From positions 49,382 through 113,381 of the forward strand of contig NZ_JAPWHW010000018.1 of the NCBI RefSeq assembly GCF_028369135.1: a DNA stretch of 64,000 nucleotides, read 5' to 3'. The translations under genes were made by a program, and so were the position numbers. Origin of the DNA: Roseovarius sp. ZX-A-9 (GTDB lineage: Bacteria; Pseudomonadota; Alphaproteobacteria; Rhodobacterales; Rhodobacteraceae). Positions 30,844 through 39,943 of this stretch are shown here, one piece after another. Below the pieces are notes generated by a model. It saw only the letters and a list, made by a program, of their open reading frames with translations. It ran no database searches and was not told the DNA's origin. The stretch's first letter is position 1, and each line of letters starts with the position of its first letter.

Positions 30844-32241
30844 ATGGCGATCAAGAAACTCTATGCCGGGGCCAAGCTGCGCGAGACCCGCCAGCGCCTG
30901 TCGCTGACGCAAAAGGATTTTGCCGCCCGGCTGGGCATATCCCTGCCCTATCTCAACCAGATGGAGAACAATAACCGCCCCGTCAGCACCACCGTCGTGC
31001 TGGCGCTGGCGCAGGAGTTCGGCTTTGACGTGACCGAGCTGAGCACCGGCGATGCCGAACGCATGGCCTCTGACATGCGCGAGGCGCTGGCCGACCCGGT
31101 GTTCAGCGACCCGCCGCCGCTGGCGGATCTGCGCCTGACGGCGGCCAATGCCCCCGCGCTTGCCCGCGCCTTTCTGGAATTGCACAGCGCCTACCGGCAG
31201 ACCCACGAGCGGCTGGCCTCGCTGGACGAGGCGCTGGGGCGCGACGATGCCCAGACCCAGCAAAGCCCGTGGAACGAGGTGCGCGATTTCTTCCATTACT
31301 GCGACAATTACATCGACGCGGTGGACCGCGCGGCCGAACGGTTTGGCACCATTGGCCCCCCTCGCCAGAGCGCACAGGAGCGCGCGGTGGCGCGCCTGGG
31401 CGAGATCGGCATCTCGGTAATCAACGTGGACAGCGACAAGCTGCGACATCTCGACCGGGGCAATGGCGTACTCTACCTGTCGTCGCGCGCGGCCCCCGAA
31501 ACCCGCAGCTTCCAGATGTTGCTGCAACTGGCGCTGCTGACGCAGGATCAGCTTTTCGAGGCGACGCTCGATCTGGCGCGCTTCCAGTCGAGCGAGGCGC
31601 GCGCCATCGCCAAGATCGGCTTGGGCAATTACTACGCCGGTGCGGCGATGATGCCCTATGGCGCCTTTCTGGATGCAGCGCAGGATTGCCGCCACGATCT
31701 TGAAATCCTGTCGAGCCGTTTCGGCGCCTCGATCGAGCAGGTCGCGCACCGCCTCTCGACGTTGCAACGCCCCGGGGCCAAGGGGATTCCGTTCTTCTTT
31801 GTACGGGTCGATCAGGCCGGAACCATCACCAAGCGGCATTCGGCCACGCTGATGCAGTTCGCGCGGTATGGCGGGGCCTGCCCTCTGTGGAACGTCCACC
31901 GCGCCTTCGAGACGCCCGGGCGCTTCCTGCGGCAACTGGCCGAAACGCCCGACGGAGTGCGCTACATCAGCCTTGCGCGGGATGTCTCAAAGCCCGGCGG
32001 CAGCTTTGGCGCGCCGGTCCGGCGCTTTGCCATCGCACTGGGCTGCGAGGTGAAACACGCCGAGGCGCTGGTCTATGCCGACAATCTCGGCCTCAGCAAC
32101 CCGGCGGCGTTCGAGCCGATCGGTATTTCCTGCCGCATCTGCGAGCGCACCAACTGCCATCAACGCTCGATCCCGCCGCTGGAGCGCCGCCTGCAGGTGC
32201 GCCCTGACGAGCGCGGATTGCTGCCCTACGACGTGGGATAG
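30844..32241 (+). CDS. pccR: Short-chain fatty acyl-CoA regulator (ScfR family), PccR-like
   Basis: 465 aa from the ATG at 30844 (GGGGCG upstream). The N-terminal XRE helix-turn-helix (RETRQRLSLTQKDFAARLGI, then SLPYLNQMENNNRPVS) is followed by an IrrE-like middle domain and a C-terminal domain with the Cys cluster CRICERTNCHQRSIP near residue 438. This is the layout of RamB/MccR/PccR regulators, which sense short-chain acyl-CoAs. It is encoded 1.5 kb from pccB, its expected target. Confidence 0.88.
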   Translation: MAIKKLYAGAKLRETRQRLSLTQKDFAARLGISLPYLNQMENNNRPVSTTVVLALAQEFGFDVTELSTGDAERMASDMREALADPVFSDPPPLADLRLTAANAPALARAFLELHSAYRQTHERLASLDEALGRDDAQTQQSPWNEVRDFFHYCDNYIDAVDRAAERFGTIGPPRQSAQERAVARLGEIGISVINVDSDKLRHLDRGNGVLYLSSRAAPETRSFQMLLQLALLTQDQLFEATLDLARFQSSEARAIAKIGLGNYYAGAAMMPYGAFLDAAQDCRHDLEILSSRFGASIEQVAHRLSTLQRPGAKGIPFFFVRVDQAGTITKRHSATLMQFARYGGACPLWNVHRAFETPGRFLRQLAETPDGVRYISLARDVSKPGGSFGAPVRRFAIALGCEVKHAEALVYADNLGLSNPAAFEPIGISCRICERTNCHQRSIPPLERRLQVRPDERGLLPYDVG

Positions 32242-32246
32242 GGCGC

Positions 32247-33071
32247 ATGATCAAACTGGCGTTTTTCCTCGTGATCCTGACCACCGGCGGCTGGCTGAGC
32301 CTTGCGACACTGGAACGCCAGGCAATCTATCCGTTCGACGCCACCCGCGTGACGCCGCAGGCAGCGGGGGCCACGGGCGTGCGCGAGGTGGTGCAGACCC
32401 ATGACGGCGAGATTGCCATCGTCTGGGTCGCCGCGCCGAAACCGGGCAAGCCGGTAATCCTCTATTTCCACGGCAATGCGGGCAATCTGGCGCTGCGGGC
32501 GGGGCGGTTCAATCATTTCACCGCGCGCGGCTACGGTCTGATCGCGCCTGCCTATCGCGGCTCCTCGGGCAGCACCGGCACGCCCACCGAGGCGGCACTG
32601 ACCGCCGACGCGCTGCGACTCTATGCCGATCTCGGGGCGCTCATCCCCGGTCTGACACCCGCGCGCGTCATATTTTACGGCGAAAGCCTCGGCACCGGCG
32701 TGGCGCTGGAACTGGCGGCCACCACGCGGCAGGCACAGCCTGCGGGGGTAGTGCTGGAGGCGCCCTATACCTCTTTGCCGGATGTGGTGCGCGCCAGCCT
32801 GCCCCGGCTTGCGCCGCTGATCCCGAGGATGACGAATATCTGGGACAGCGCCACCCATGTCAAAGCCCTGCGCGCGCCGCTACTGGTACTGCATGGCAAG
32901 CAAGACCCGCTGATCCCCATCGCCCAAGGCCGAGCGGTGTTCCGCGCCGCCGGATCACGGCAAAAGTGGTTCGTCGCGGTGCGTGGCGCGGGCCATCACA
33001 ATGTATGGCGCAGCACCGTAATGCCGCGCCTGTGGTCTTTCATCGACGATCAGTCCGCCAGCATGCGGTAA
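32247..33071 (+). CDS. Alpha/beta hydrolase, BEM46/ABHD13-like
   Basis: 274 aa. N-terminal membrane anchor (KLAFFLVILTTGGWLSLA). The hydrolase core has the oxyanion segment LYFHGNAGNL, the nucleophile elbow FYGESLGTGVA (Ser near residue 149), Asp in HGKQDPLIP and His in GAGHHNVW. Starts five bases after pccR, so it may be cotranscribed. Substrate unknown. Confidence 0.85.
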   Translation: MIKLAFFLVILTTGGWLSLATLERQAIYPFDATRVTPQAAGATGVREVVQTHDGEIAIVWVAAPKPGKPVILYFHGNAGNLALRAGRFNHFTARGYGLIAPAYRGSSGSTGTPTEAALTADALRLYADLGALIPGLTPARVIFYGESLGTGVALELAATTRQAQPAGVVLEAPYTSLPDVVRASLPRLAPLIPRMTNIWDSATHVKALRAPLLVLHGKQDPLIPIAQGRAVFRAAGSRQKWFVAVRGAGHHNVWRSTVMPRLWSFIDDQSASMR

Positions 33072-33286
33072 ATCTCGTCCTTGAGCGCGGCGCGCTTCTT
33101 GCGCAACTCGCCTTCGGCCAAGTTGTCGACCGGCTCCACGTTGGTCTCGGCGCGGTGCACGGCGCGGTTGACCTCGTGATACTCGTCCGCCAACCGCGCA
33201 AAATGGGCATCCGACTGTTTGAGCTCGGCGATTTTCGCGACCTTGTCGGGAAATTCCTCGTGCAGTTCGTGGGGTGTGTGCGACAT
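33050..33286 (-). CDS. YdcH/DUF465-family small helical protein
   Basis: 78 aa: MSHTPHELHEEFPDKVAKI and RLADEYHEVNRAVHRAE are the DUF465 signature of a helical hairpin. It overlaps the 3' end of the hydrolase gene by 22 bases, tail to tail. Function unknown. Confidence 0.88.
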   Translation of the reverse strand: MSHTPHELHEEFPDKVAKIAELKQSDAHFARLADEYHEVNRAVHRAETNVEPVDNLAEGELRKKRAALKDEIYRMLAD

Positions 33287-33392
33287 GATTTCTGCTCCGT
33301 TGTTGTTTGGTCAGAGGGCAGAATAGGCCCCCTCTGCCAGACCCGTATTGACCGGGATCAAACCAGCGCGGAAAAGTTGCGCACGCAGCCGC

Positions 33393-34901
33393 CTACTCGC
33401 CGCGCGGAAACCGCTGGTTATCCTCCACCACATTGAGGTCCATGTGGTTGCGCATGTACCGCTCCGACGCCTTTTGCAGCGGCTGGTAATCCCAAGGGTA
33501 GTACCCACCCTTGCGCAGCGCCTCGTAGACCACCCAGCGGCGGGCTTGGCTTTCGCGGACGGCGGCATCGAAGGCCGCCAGATCCCAGCGCGCCTCGGCC
33601 TTGGCCTGCAACTGCGCCAGCGTGCCGGCATGTTCTGGATCGTCGGCAAGGTTGGTCAGTTCGTGCGGATCGGCCTCAAGATCAAACAACTGATCGGGAT
33701 CGAGCGCGCAGCGGTTGAACTTCCACCGGCCATAGCGCAGCGACACCATCGGCGCGTATGACGCCTCGGCTGCGTATTCCATCGCCACCGGTGCATCGCG
33801 GCTGCCGCCCTGCCCCAGAGGCACCAGCGTTTCGCCGGTGGTCCACGGCGCGACCTCGTCCATATCGGCCCCCGCCAAATCGCATAGTGTCGGGCACACG
33901 TCGATGGTGCTGACCGGCGCCGTCACCAGCCCCGGTGCCATATCCGGCGCGGCAATCATCAGCGGCACCCGCGCCGAGCCCTCGTAGAAGCTCATCTTGA
34001 ACCACAGGCCCCGCTCGCCCAGCATGTCGCCGTGATCGGACACGAACAGGATGATCGCCTCCTGCCGGGTGGATTCCAGCGCCTCCATCACCTCGCCGAT
34101 CTTGTCATCGAGATACGAGATGTTGGCGAAATAGGCCCGGCGCGAACGGCGGATATCCTCGGGCGAGATGTCAAAGCTGCGCCAGTCATTTGCGTCGAAA
34201 ATCCGTTTCGAGTGCGGATCGTGGTGATCGTACTGCATCGCCGGCACTTCGGGCAGCAGATGGTCGCAATCCTCGTAAAGATCCCAGTATTTGCGCCGCG
34301 CGACATAAGGGTCATGCGGATGAGTGAAACTGACCGTCAGGCACCATGGCCGTGCATCATGGCCTCGCGCCAGGTCATAGACCTTGCGGGTCGCGTTGTA
34401 GGCAACCTCATCGTCATATTCCATCTGGTTGGTGATCTCGGCCACGCCCGCGCCCGTGACGCTGCCCAGATTGTGATACCACCATTCGATCCGCTCGCCG
34501 GGCTTGCGATAGTCGGGCGTCCAACCGAAATCGGCGGGATAGATGTCGGTGGTCAGCCGTTCCTCGAACCCGTGCATCTGGTCGGGTCCGACAAAATGCA
34601 TCTTGCCGCTGAGGCAGGTCTGATAGCCCGCCCGCCGCAGGTGATGCGCATAGGTGGGAATGTCGGCTGCAAACTCGGCGGCGTTGTCATAGACCCGGCT
34701 GCGCGACGGCAGCAGGCCAGACATGAAACTGGCACGGCCCGGCGCGCAGAGCGGGCTGGCGGTATAGGCATTGGCGAACCGGGTGGAGCGCGCAGCGAGT
34801 TTTTTCAGGTTAGGCGCATGCAGCCAGTCCGCCGGGCCATCGGGGAAAAGCGTGCCGTTGAGCTGATCGACCATGAATATCAGGATGTTGGGCTGTGTCA
34901 T
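33393..34901 (-). CDS. betC: Choline-sulfatase
   Basis: 502 aa type I sulfatase hydrolysing choline-O-sulfate to choline and sulfate. The formylglycine motif C-x-P-x-R-family sequence is SPLCAPGRASFMSG near residue 54. Metal ligands are in NILIFMVDQLNG at the N-terminus and ILFVSDHGDMLGE near 290. A C-terminal betC-type tail (GGYYPWDYQPLQ) is present. Its start overlaps the betI stop by four bases. betA and betB are not in the window. Confidence 0.93.
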   Translation of the reverse strand: MTQPNILIFMVDQLNGTLFPDGPADWLHAPNLKKLAARSTRFANAYTASPLCAPGRASFMSGLLPSRSRVYDNAAEFAADIPTYAHHLRRAGYQTCLSGKMHFVGPDQMHGFEERLTTDIYPADFGWTPDYRKPGERIEWWYHNLGSVTGAGVAEITNQMEYDDEVAYNATRKVYDLARGHDARPWCLTVSFTHPHDPYVARRKYWDLYEDCDHLLPEVPAMQYDHHDPHSKRIFDANDWRSFDISPEDIRRSRRAYFANISYLDDKIGEVMEALESTRQEAIILFVSDHGDMLGERGLWFKMSFYEGSARVPLMIAAPDMAPGLVTAPVSTIDVCPTLCDLAGADMDEVAPWTTGETLVPLGQGGSRDAPVAMEYAAEASYAPMVSLRYGRWKFNRCALDPDQLFDLEADPHELTNLADDPEHAGTLAQLQAKAEARWDLAAFDAAVRESQARRWVVYEALRKGGYYPWDYQPLQKASERYMRNHMDLNVVEDNQRFPRGE

Positions 34902-35485
34902 TTTCTGTTGGCCTCATTCAGAGCGAGAGAGATGTAATGCAGCAAGGTTTTGACGGAATGCCCGGACACCTGCGACCCGGTGCGCAGCACATGACGGCAG
35001 TAAAGCCCGTCGATCATCGCTGCCACGCCCTGCGCCAGCAGCGCCGCCTGCTCGGGGATGATCTGGCGAAACCCATGGTAGAGGTTCGAATGCAGCCTGC
35101 GCTGATAGATCCTCAGCAGACGCGCCGAGGCCGGTGTCTTTTGCGCCTGAACATAAAAGTTCATCCATGCCGCGATGACCTCGGGTCGCTGGCTCGTCGA
35201 GGTAAAGCTGGCGCGCACGATGGCCTCGATGCGTTCTTCCGGGGTCCGGGCCATCGCCAGCGCGCCGCGCACCTGCGCGCCGTAGAGTTGCAGGATATGC
35301 CGCATCGTGGCCGAAAAAATTTGTTCCTTGGAGCCGAAATAATGATGCGCCAGCGCGCTCGACATGCCCGCGCGCCGCGCGATCTGGCTGACCGTGACAT
35401 CCAGCGATCCGTGCGTGCCGATCTCCTGGATCGCGGCATCTACCAGCGCCGAACGCCTCTTGGGTTCCATGTCGCGCTTGGCCAC
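34898..35485 (-). CDS. betI: TetR-family repressor BetI
   Basis: 195 aa from a GTG at 35485 preceded at five bases by a perfect AGGAGG, giving MAKRDMEPKRRSALVDAAI and the usual BetI length. The HTH (VSQIARRAGMSSALAHHYFG) is typical. BetI represses choline uptake/oxidation genes and is relieved by choline. A palindromic operator sits upstream. A longer reading from ATG 35527 would start inside or next to the operator and is less likely. Confidence 0.9.
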   Translation of the reverse strand: MAKRDMEPKRRSALVDAAIQEIGTHGSLDVTVSQIARRAGMSSALAHHYFGSKEQIFSATMRHILQLYGAQVRGALAMARTPEERIEAIVRASFTSTSQRPEVIAAWMNFYVQAQKTPASARLLRIYQRRLHSNLYHGFRQIIPEQAALLAQGVAAMIDGLYCRHVLRTGSQVSGHSVKTLLHYISLALNEANRK

Positions 35486-35524
35486 GGGCGCCTCCTGAAT
35501 GTAACTGATTGGCAGATAACTTTT

Positions 35525-35544
35525 CATTGACTCGCCAGTCAATG
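35525..35544. promoter_or_regulatory. BetI operator palindrome
   Basis: CATTGACT-CGCC-AGTCAATG: perfect 8-base arms around a 4-base centre, 40 bases upstream of the betI start. On the minus strand the core ATTGACTGGCGAGTCAAT closely resembles the known E. coli BetI site (ATTGATTGGACGTTCAAT). Autorepression of betI-betC is the obvious inference. Confidence 0.8.
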
Positions 35545-35732
35545 ATTATCATGTTTTCGATATTCCGGTCAGAAATGATCGAAATCGCACAATGGCATTG
35601 CGCTTTGATGTAGCGTCATAATACCTTCGACAGGTGCAATCCGAACCAACGGTTGGCGAGGCCCAGTTTTTTTGAACGACACAATGCTGCCAGTTCTTGC
35701 CTGCCAAGGGTACAATACCAAATGCGGCTCAG

Positions 35733-35747
35733 CACCCGGACCGGGTG
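35733..35747. promoter_or_regulatory. Inverted repeat upstream of the solute-binding protein gene
   Basis: CACCCGG-A-CCGGGTG, a 7-base perfect inverted repeat 44 bases before the ATG at 35791. It may be an operator or a 5'-UTR hairpin. The rest of the 305-base betI/SBP intergenic region holds the BetI palindrome and no further gene. Confidence 0.35.
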
Positions 35748-35790
35748 GCCGGGCCAACTGCATGAATGACAACAATCAGGGAGTACGAAC

Positions 35791-37344
35791 ATGTCAACTA
35801 CCAATGGCGGTCGACTAGACCGGCGCGGCTTTCTCAAGACGACAGCAGCAACCGCAATCGCGGCCACCCTGCCCATGGGCGGCGCCTTCGCAGCCCCCAA
35901 GCGCGGCGGCCATCTGCGGATCGCCAAGGGTCATGGCCAGACCACCGACACGATGAACCCCGGCACTTGGGAAAACGGCTTTATGATCGCCGTTGCCTTC
36001 GCCATCCACGGCCACCTGACCGAAGTGTTGCCCGATGGCTCTGTCGGCCCGGAAATCGCCGAAAGCTGGGAAGCCAGCAATGGCGCCAAGACCTGGCGCT
36101 TCAAGATTCGCGATGGCGTGACGTTCCATTCCGGCAAGACTGTGACTGCCGAAGATGTGGTCGCGTCGCTCAACTTTCACCGCGGCAAGGATTCAACCTC
36201 GGCCGCCGGTCCCCTCGTTGCGCCGATCAAGGAAATGTCGGCCGACGGCGATACGGTCGTGTTTGAACTCCACGGCGGCGACGCCGACTTCCCGTTCACC
36301 CTCACCGATTACCACCTAAGCATCCACCCTGCGAAAGGTGACAGCATCGAGTGGCAGTCCGGCGATGGCTGCGGCAGCTACATCCTGAAAAACAAGAACC
36401 TTGGTGTTTCGGTTACGCTGGAACGCAACCCCAACCACTGGCGCGACAACGTGGCATGGTTCGATTCCATCGAAATGCTGGCAATCGTGGATCAGAACGC
36501 ACGCACTACGGCGCTGGTCGCGGGTGATGTTGATGCCGTCGACAAGATCGACCTCAAGACCGTCGGCCTACTGGCGCGCAACAAGTCGATCAACATCAGC
36601 TCGATCGCTGGCACCCAGCACTTCACCTTCGCGATGTCCGCGAACCAGGCGCCGTTTGACGACAACAACGTGCGTCAGGCACTGAAATATGCCGTCAACC
36701 GCGAAGAACTGGTCGAGAAGATCCTGTTCGGCTACGGCTCGGTCGGTAACGACGTTCCGATCGGTCAGAACCAGCAATTCTACAACACCGAGTTGGAGCA
36801 GAAGACCTACGATCCGGACAAGGCCAAGTGGTATCTCAAGGAGGCCGGACTGGACAAACTCGAAGTCAGCCTGTCGGCCGCCGATGCTGCGTTCTCGGGT
36901 GCTGTCGATGCGGCTGTACTTTATCAAAACTCGGCCAAGGGTGCCGGCATCGACCTCACCGTCGTGCGCGAACCGAACGATGGTTATTGGTCCGACGTCT
37001 GGATGAAGAAGCCCTTCACCGCCGTTTACTGGGGCGGCCGCCCGGTTCAGGACCAGATGTTTGCAACCGCCTATTCCTGTGGCGCAGACTGGAACGACGG
37101 TTTCTGGTGCAACGAGAAGTTCGACAAGCTGATGGTCGAAGCCCGCGCCGAGCTGGATCAGACCAAGCGCAAGGACATGTATTGGGAAATGCAGGAAATC
37201 GTTTCCAATCAGGGCGCTATCGTCATCCCGATGTTCGCCAATTATGTCTTTGCCTCGTCCAATAAGATCGCGATGCCAGAGGCAGTCGCGTCGAACTGGG
37301 ACATGGACGGCGAACGCTGGGCCGAACGCTGGTGGTTCGCATAA
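35791..37344 (+). CDS. Tat-exported ABC solute-binding protein, family 5
   Basis: 517 aa. Twin-arginine signal LDRRGFLKTTAATAIAATLP with cleavage near GAFA. The SBP_bac_5 core has SWEASNGAKTWRFKIRDGVTF near residue 91 and FDDNNVRQALKYAVNREELV near 287, the dipeptide/nickel/opine class. AGGGAG precedes the ATG. No permease or ATPase adjoins it and a terminator follows, so it is an orphan that presumably uses permeases encoded elsewhere. A link to choline sulfate via the neighbouring betIC is speculative. Confidence 0.9.
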   Translation: MSTTNGGRLDRRGFLKTTAATAIAATLPMGGAFAAPKRGGHLRIAKGHGQTTDTMNPGTWENGFMIAVAFAIHGHLTEVLPDGSVGPEIAESWEASNGAKTWRFKIRDGVTFHSGKTVTAEDVVASLNFHRGKDSTSAAGPLVAPIKEMSADGDTVVFELHGGDADFPFTLTDYHLSIHPAKGDSIEWQSGDGCGSYILKNKNLGVSVTLERNPNHWRDNVAWFDSIEMLAIVDQNARTTALVAGDVDAVDKIDLKTVGLLARNKSINISSIAGTQHFTFAMSANQAPFDDNNVRQALKYAVNREELVEKILFGYGSVGNDVPIGQNQQFYNTELEQKTYDPDKAKWYLKEAGLDKLEVSLSAADAAFSGAVDAAVLYQNSAKGAGIDLTVVREPNDGYWSDVWMKKPFTAVYWGGRPVQDQMFATAYSCGADWNDGFWCNEKFDKLMVEARAELDQTKRKDMYWEMQEIVSNQGAIVIPMFANYVFASSNKIAMPEAVASNWDMDGERWAERWWFA

Positions 37345-37377
37345 GCCCGGAACCTTCCGGTGCGTTGAAAAATTGGG

Positions 37378-37406
37378 AAACCCCGGTGCGCTGCACCGGG
37401 GTTTTT
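37378..37406 (+). terminator. Intrinsic terminator after the solute-binding protein gene
   Basis: CCCCGGTGC (37381-37389), loop GCT, GCACCGGGG (37393-37401), then TTTTT. AAA on the 5' side can extend the stem, which makes it partly bidirectional and able to serve the convergent EamA gene. Confidence 0.9.
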
Positions 37407-37455
37407 CGCATCTCCGGCATGATGGCACCGAATGCCACCAAACACCTCTGTATGA

Positions 37456-38361
37456 TCAGTTCTTGGTCTGGTGAAACGCCGGCGTCACGGCCTTGCGCTT
37501 GAGCACCGCCTCGCGCCACGAGATGAAGCTGACCGCCCCCACGATCACCATCCCGCCAAGGATGACATAGGGATCGACCCCCTCGCCGAAGAAGACCGCG
37601 CCCAGCAGCACCGCCCAGACCAGTTGCAGGAACGTCACCGGCTGCGTCACGGTCAGCGGTGCGGCGCGAAAGGCCAGCGTCATCGTGTAGTGTCCCGCAG
37701 TGGCAAAACAGGCCACCCCTGACAGGATCAGCAATTCCGAAAAGTTCGGCGCGACCCAGTTCGCCAGCGCCAGCGGGGCCAGCCCGATGGTTACCGTGAT
37801 CGAAAGCATGCCCACCACCACGGCAGGCGGCAGGTCATCGCTGGCCAGCTTGGCCAGCAGGTAGGACGCCCCAAAGAAGATGGCGGTGAACAGCATCGCC
37901 AGATGCCCCGGCCCGACCTCGCGGAACCCCGGCCGCAGGATGATCAGCGCGCCCAGCAGCGCGACCACTACCGCCATGATCCGCCGCAGCGCCAATGTTT
38001 CGCCCAGGAACAGGGCCGCTCCCAGCGTCACGTAGATCGGGGATAGATAGTTCATCGCCGTCACATCGGCGATCGGGATCCGCGCCATCGCGAAGAACCA
38101 CAGCGCCACGCCGCAAGTATGCACCATGCCGCGCGCCACGAAGATACCCGTCATCCGCCGCGTCAGCCGCGCGCGCAGCAACGAGCCCGCCATCGGGATC
38201 AGGAACACCAGCCCCAGCAAGTAACGCAGGAACGCCGCTTCGGCGGCCGGGATGCGTGGCCCCAGAATCTTGACCAGCGCCGTCACGGCGACAAACAGAA
38301 TGCCAGTGACGATCATCCAGAAAATACCCCAACCGGGGCCAGAGGGAGGGCGGCGGTTCAT
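37456..38361 (-). CDS. EamA/DMT-family transporter
   Basis: 301 aa with ten predicted helices and two EamA repeats. Features include AAEAAFLRYLLGLVFLIPM near residue 37, VTAMNYLSPIYVTLGAALFLGE near 100, and a second repeat ending VWAVLLGAVFFGEGVD near 245. Metabolite exporter family; substrate unknown. Confidence 0.88.
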   Translation of the reverse strand: MNRRPPSGPGWGIFWMIVTGILFVAVTALVKILGPRIPAAEAAFLRYLLGLVFLIPMAGSLLRARLTRRMTGIFVARGMVHTCGVALWFFAMARIPIADVTAMNYLSPIYVTLGAALFLGETLALRRIMAVVVALLGALIILRPGFREVGPGHLAMLFTAIFFGASYLLAKLASDDLPPAVVVGMLSITVTIGLAPLALANWVAPNFSELLILSGVACFATAGHYTMTLAFRAAPLTVTQPVTFLQLVWAVLLGAVFFGEGVDPYVILGGMVIVGAVSFISWREAVLKRKAVTPAFHQTKN

Positions 38362-38622
38362 GCGCGCATCAAGAGATCATCCGCAGCGCAATGTCGAGCC
38401 TCAACCAGCCGAACTTGTTCGATTTTTCAAAATTGATGATCTCGCAACAGCCCCGAGCAGGGCTTCGGGACGAACGCCTTTTCATTCCCGGATGACAGTT
38501 GAAGCCGGCCATCCGGCTCTACTCCCTGCCCGCGCCTAACCGCGCTTTCGCGCGACATCCATGCCCCTTTGGGTTTTGTTTTGGTGCAGCACCTGCTGGA
38601 CAATGCCACGCGCGCGGGGCAA

Positions 38623-39768
38623 ATGGCGGACATGGACCTGCACGCCAGATACCCCGCAATTTCGGACCTCAAGGCCCGCGCCCGCCAGCGCCTGCCGCGT
38701 TTCGTATGGGAATATCTCGACAGCGGCACCGGCACCGAACGAACCAGCGCCGAAAACGGCCGCGCGCTGGCCGGCGTCAATCTGATGCCCTCCATCCTGC
38801 ACGGCGAATTCACACCGGATCTGAGCGTGCAGTTGCTGGGCCAGACATTGCCCCTGCCCTTCGGTATCGGCCCGGTGGGCATGTCGGGCCTGATCTGGCC
38901 GGATGCCGAGGCGCATCTGGCGCGGGCAGCGGCGGCGGCGGGCATCCCTTACACGCTCTCGACCGTGGCCAGCCAGACGCCCGAGGATGTCGGCCCGCAT
39001 GCAGGTGCACATGCGTGGTTCCAGATGTATCCGCCACGCGATCCCGCAATTCGGACCGATATGCTGAACCGGGCGCGGGCTGCCGGGTTCGGCACGCTGG
39101 TGCTGACCGTTGATGTGCCGGTCGCCTCGCGGCGCGAACGGCAGGTGCGCTCGGGGCTGACACAGCCGCCACGCCTGACGCCTCGCCTGATGGCGCAGGT
39201 GGCGATGTGTCCGGCATGGGCGGCGGGCATGGCGCGGCGCGGCTTGCCCCGGATGAAAATGATCGACAGCTATTCGGGCGAAACCAAGGGCCTGCCGTCG
39301 AACGGCCACGCGGGCTATCTGCTGCGCACGTCGCCGGATTGGGACTATCTACACTGGCTGCGCGATGCATGGGACGGGCCATTCGTGGTCAAGGGCGTGC
39401 TCGATCCCGATATGGTGCCGCGCCTGCAAAGCGCCGGGGTCGATGCGATTTGGATCAGCAACCACGGTGGCCGGCAGTTCGACGCCGCCCCCGCCACGAT
39501 CGACATGCTGCCCGCCCTGCGCGCACAAACCGACCTGCCGTTGATTTTCGACGGCGGCGTGACCGGCGGGCTCGATATCCTGCGCGCGATGGCACTCGGC
39601 GCCGATTTCGTAATGCTGGCGCGCCCCTGGCACTATGCGCTGGCGGCCCTTGGACCGACCGGGCCAGAGCATCTGACCGACATGCTGCGGCTCGACCTGA
39701 TTGCCAACATGGGTCAGCTAGGCACCCGGTCGCTGAAAGACGTGCCGTCGCGTCATCTGGTCGGGTAA
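38623..39768 (+). CDS. FMN-dependent alpha-hydroxy-acid oxidoreductase (LldD-like)
   Basis: 381 aa. FMN-linked oxidation of L-lactate or related 2-hydroxy acids. Seen: RFVWEYLDSGTGTE near residue 26, FGIGPVGMSGLIWPDAE, the active-site SNHGGRQFDAAPAT (catalytic His) near 283, and FDGGVTGGLDILRAMALGAD. The ATG at 38623 has GGGG close upstream; 38632 is the alternative. Monocistronic. Confidence 0.88.
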   Translation: MADMDLHARYPAISDLKARARQRLPRFVWEYLDSGTGTERTSAENGRALAGVNLMPSILHGEFTPDLSVQLLGQTLPLPFGIGPVGMSGLIWPDAEAHLARAAAAAGIPYTLSTVASQTPEDVGPHAGAHAWFQMYPPRDPAIRTDMLNRARAAGFGTLVLTVDVPVASRRERQVRSGLTQPPRLTPRLMAQVAMCPAWAAGMARRGLPRMKMIDSYSGETKGLPSNGHAGYLLRTSPDWDYLHWLRDAWDGPFVVKGVLDPDMVPRLQSAGVDAIWISNHGGRQFDAAPATIDMLPALRAQTDLPLIFDGGVTGGLDILRAMALGADFVMLARPWHYALAALGPTGPEHLTDMLRLDLIANMGQLGTRSLKDVPSRHLVG

Positions 39769-39943
39769 TATCCCTACCCGATCGGGCAGGAATTGCCCCC
39801 CGACCGGGATAACCGAGCGGCCCGGCTATTGCGCAAACCATGCACAAATCCTACAAACTGCGAAAGATTTACGCTGCGCTGCGGCAATATTCAGCTAAAC
39901 CAAGGCGCATGATGGCAAGAATCGGCAAGGGAGAGATAGACCA

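Noticed and set aside
30754..31935. 393-codon minus-strand frame opposite pccR
   Set aside because: Shadow frame; the plus strand encodes a full ScfR-type regulator.
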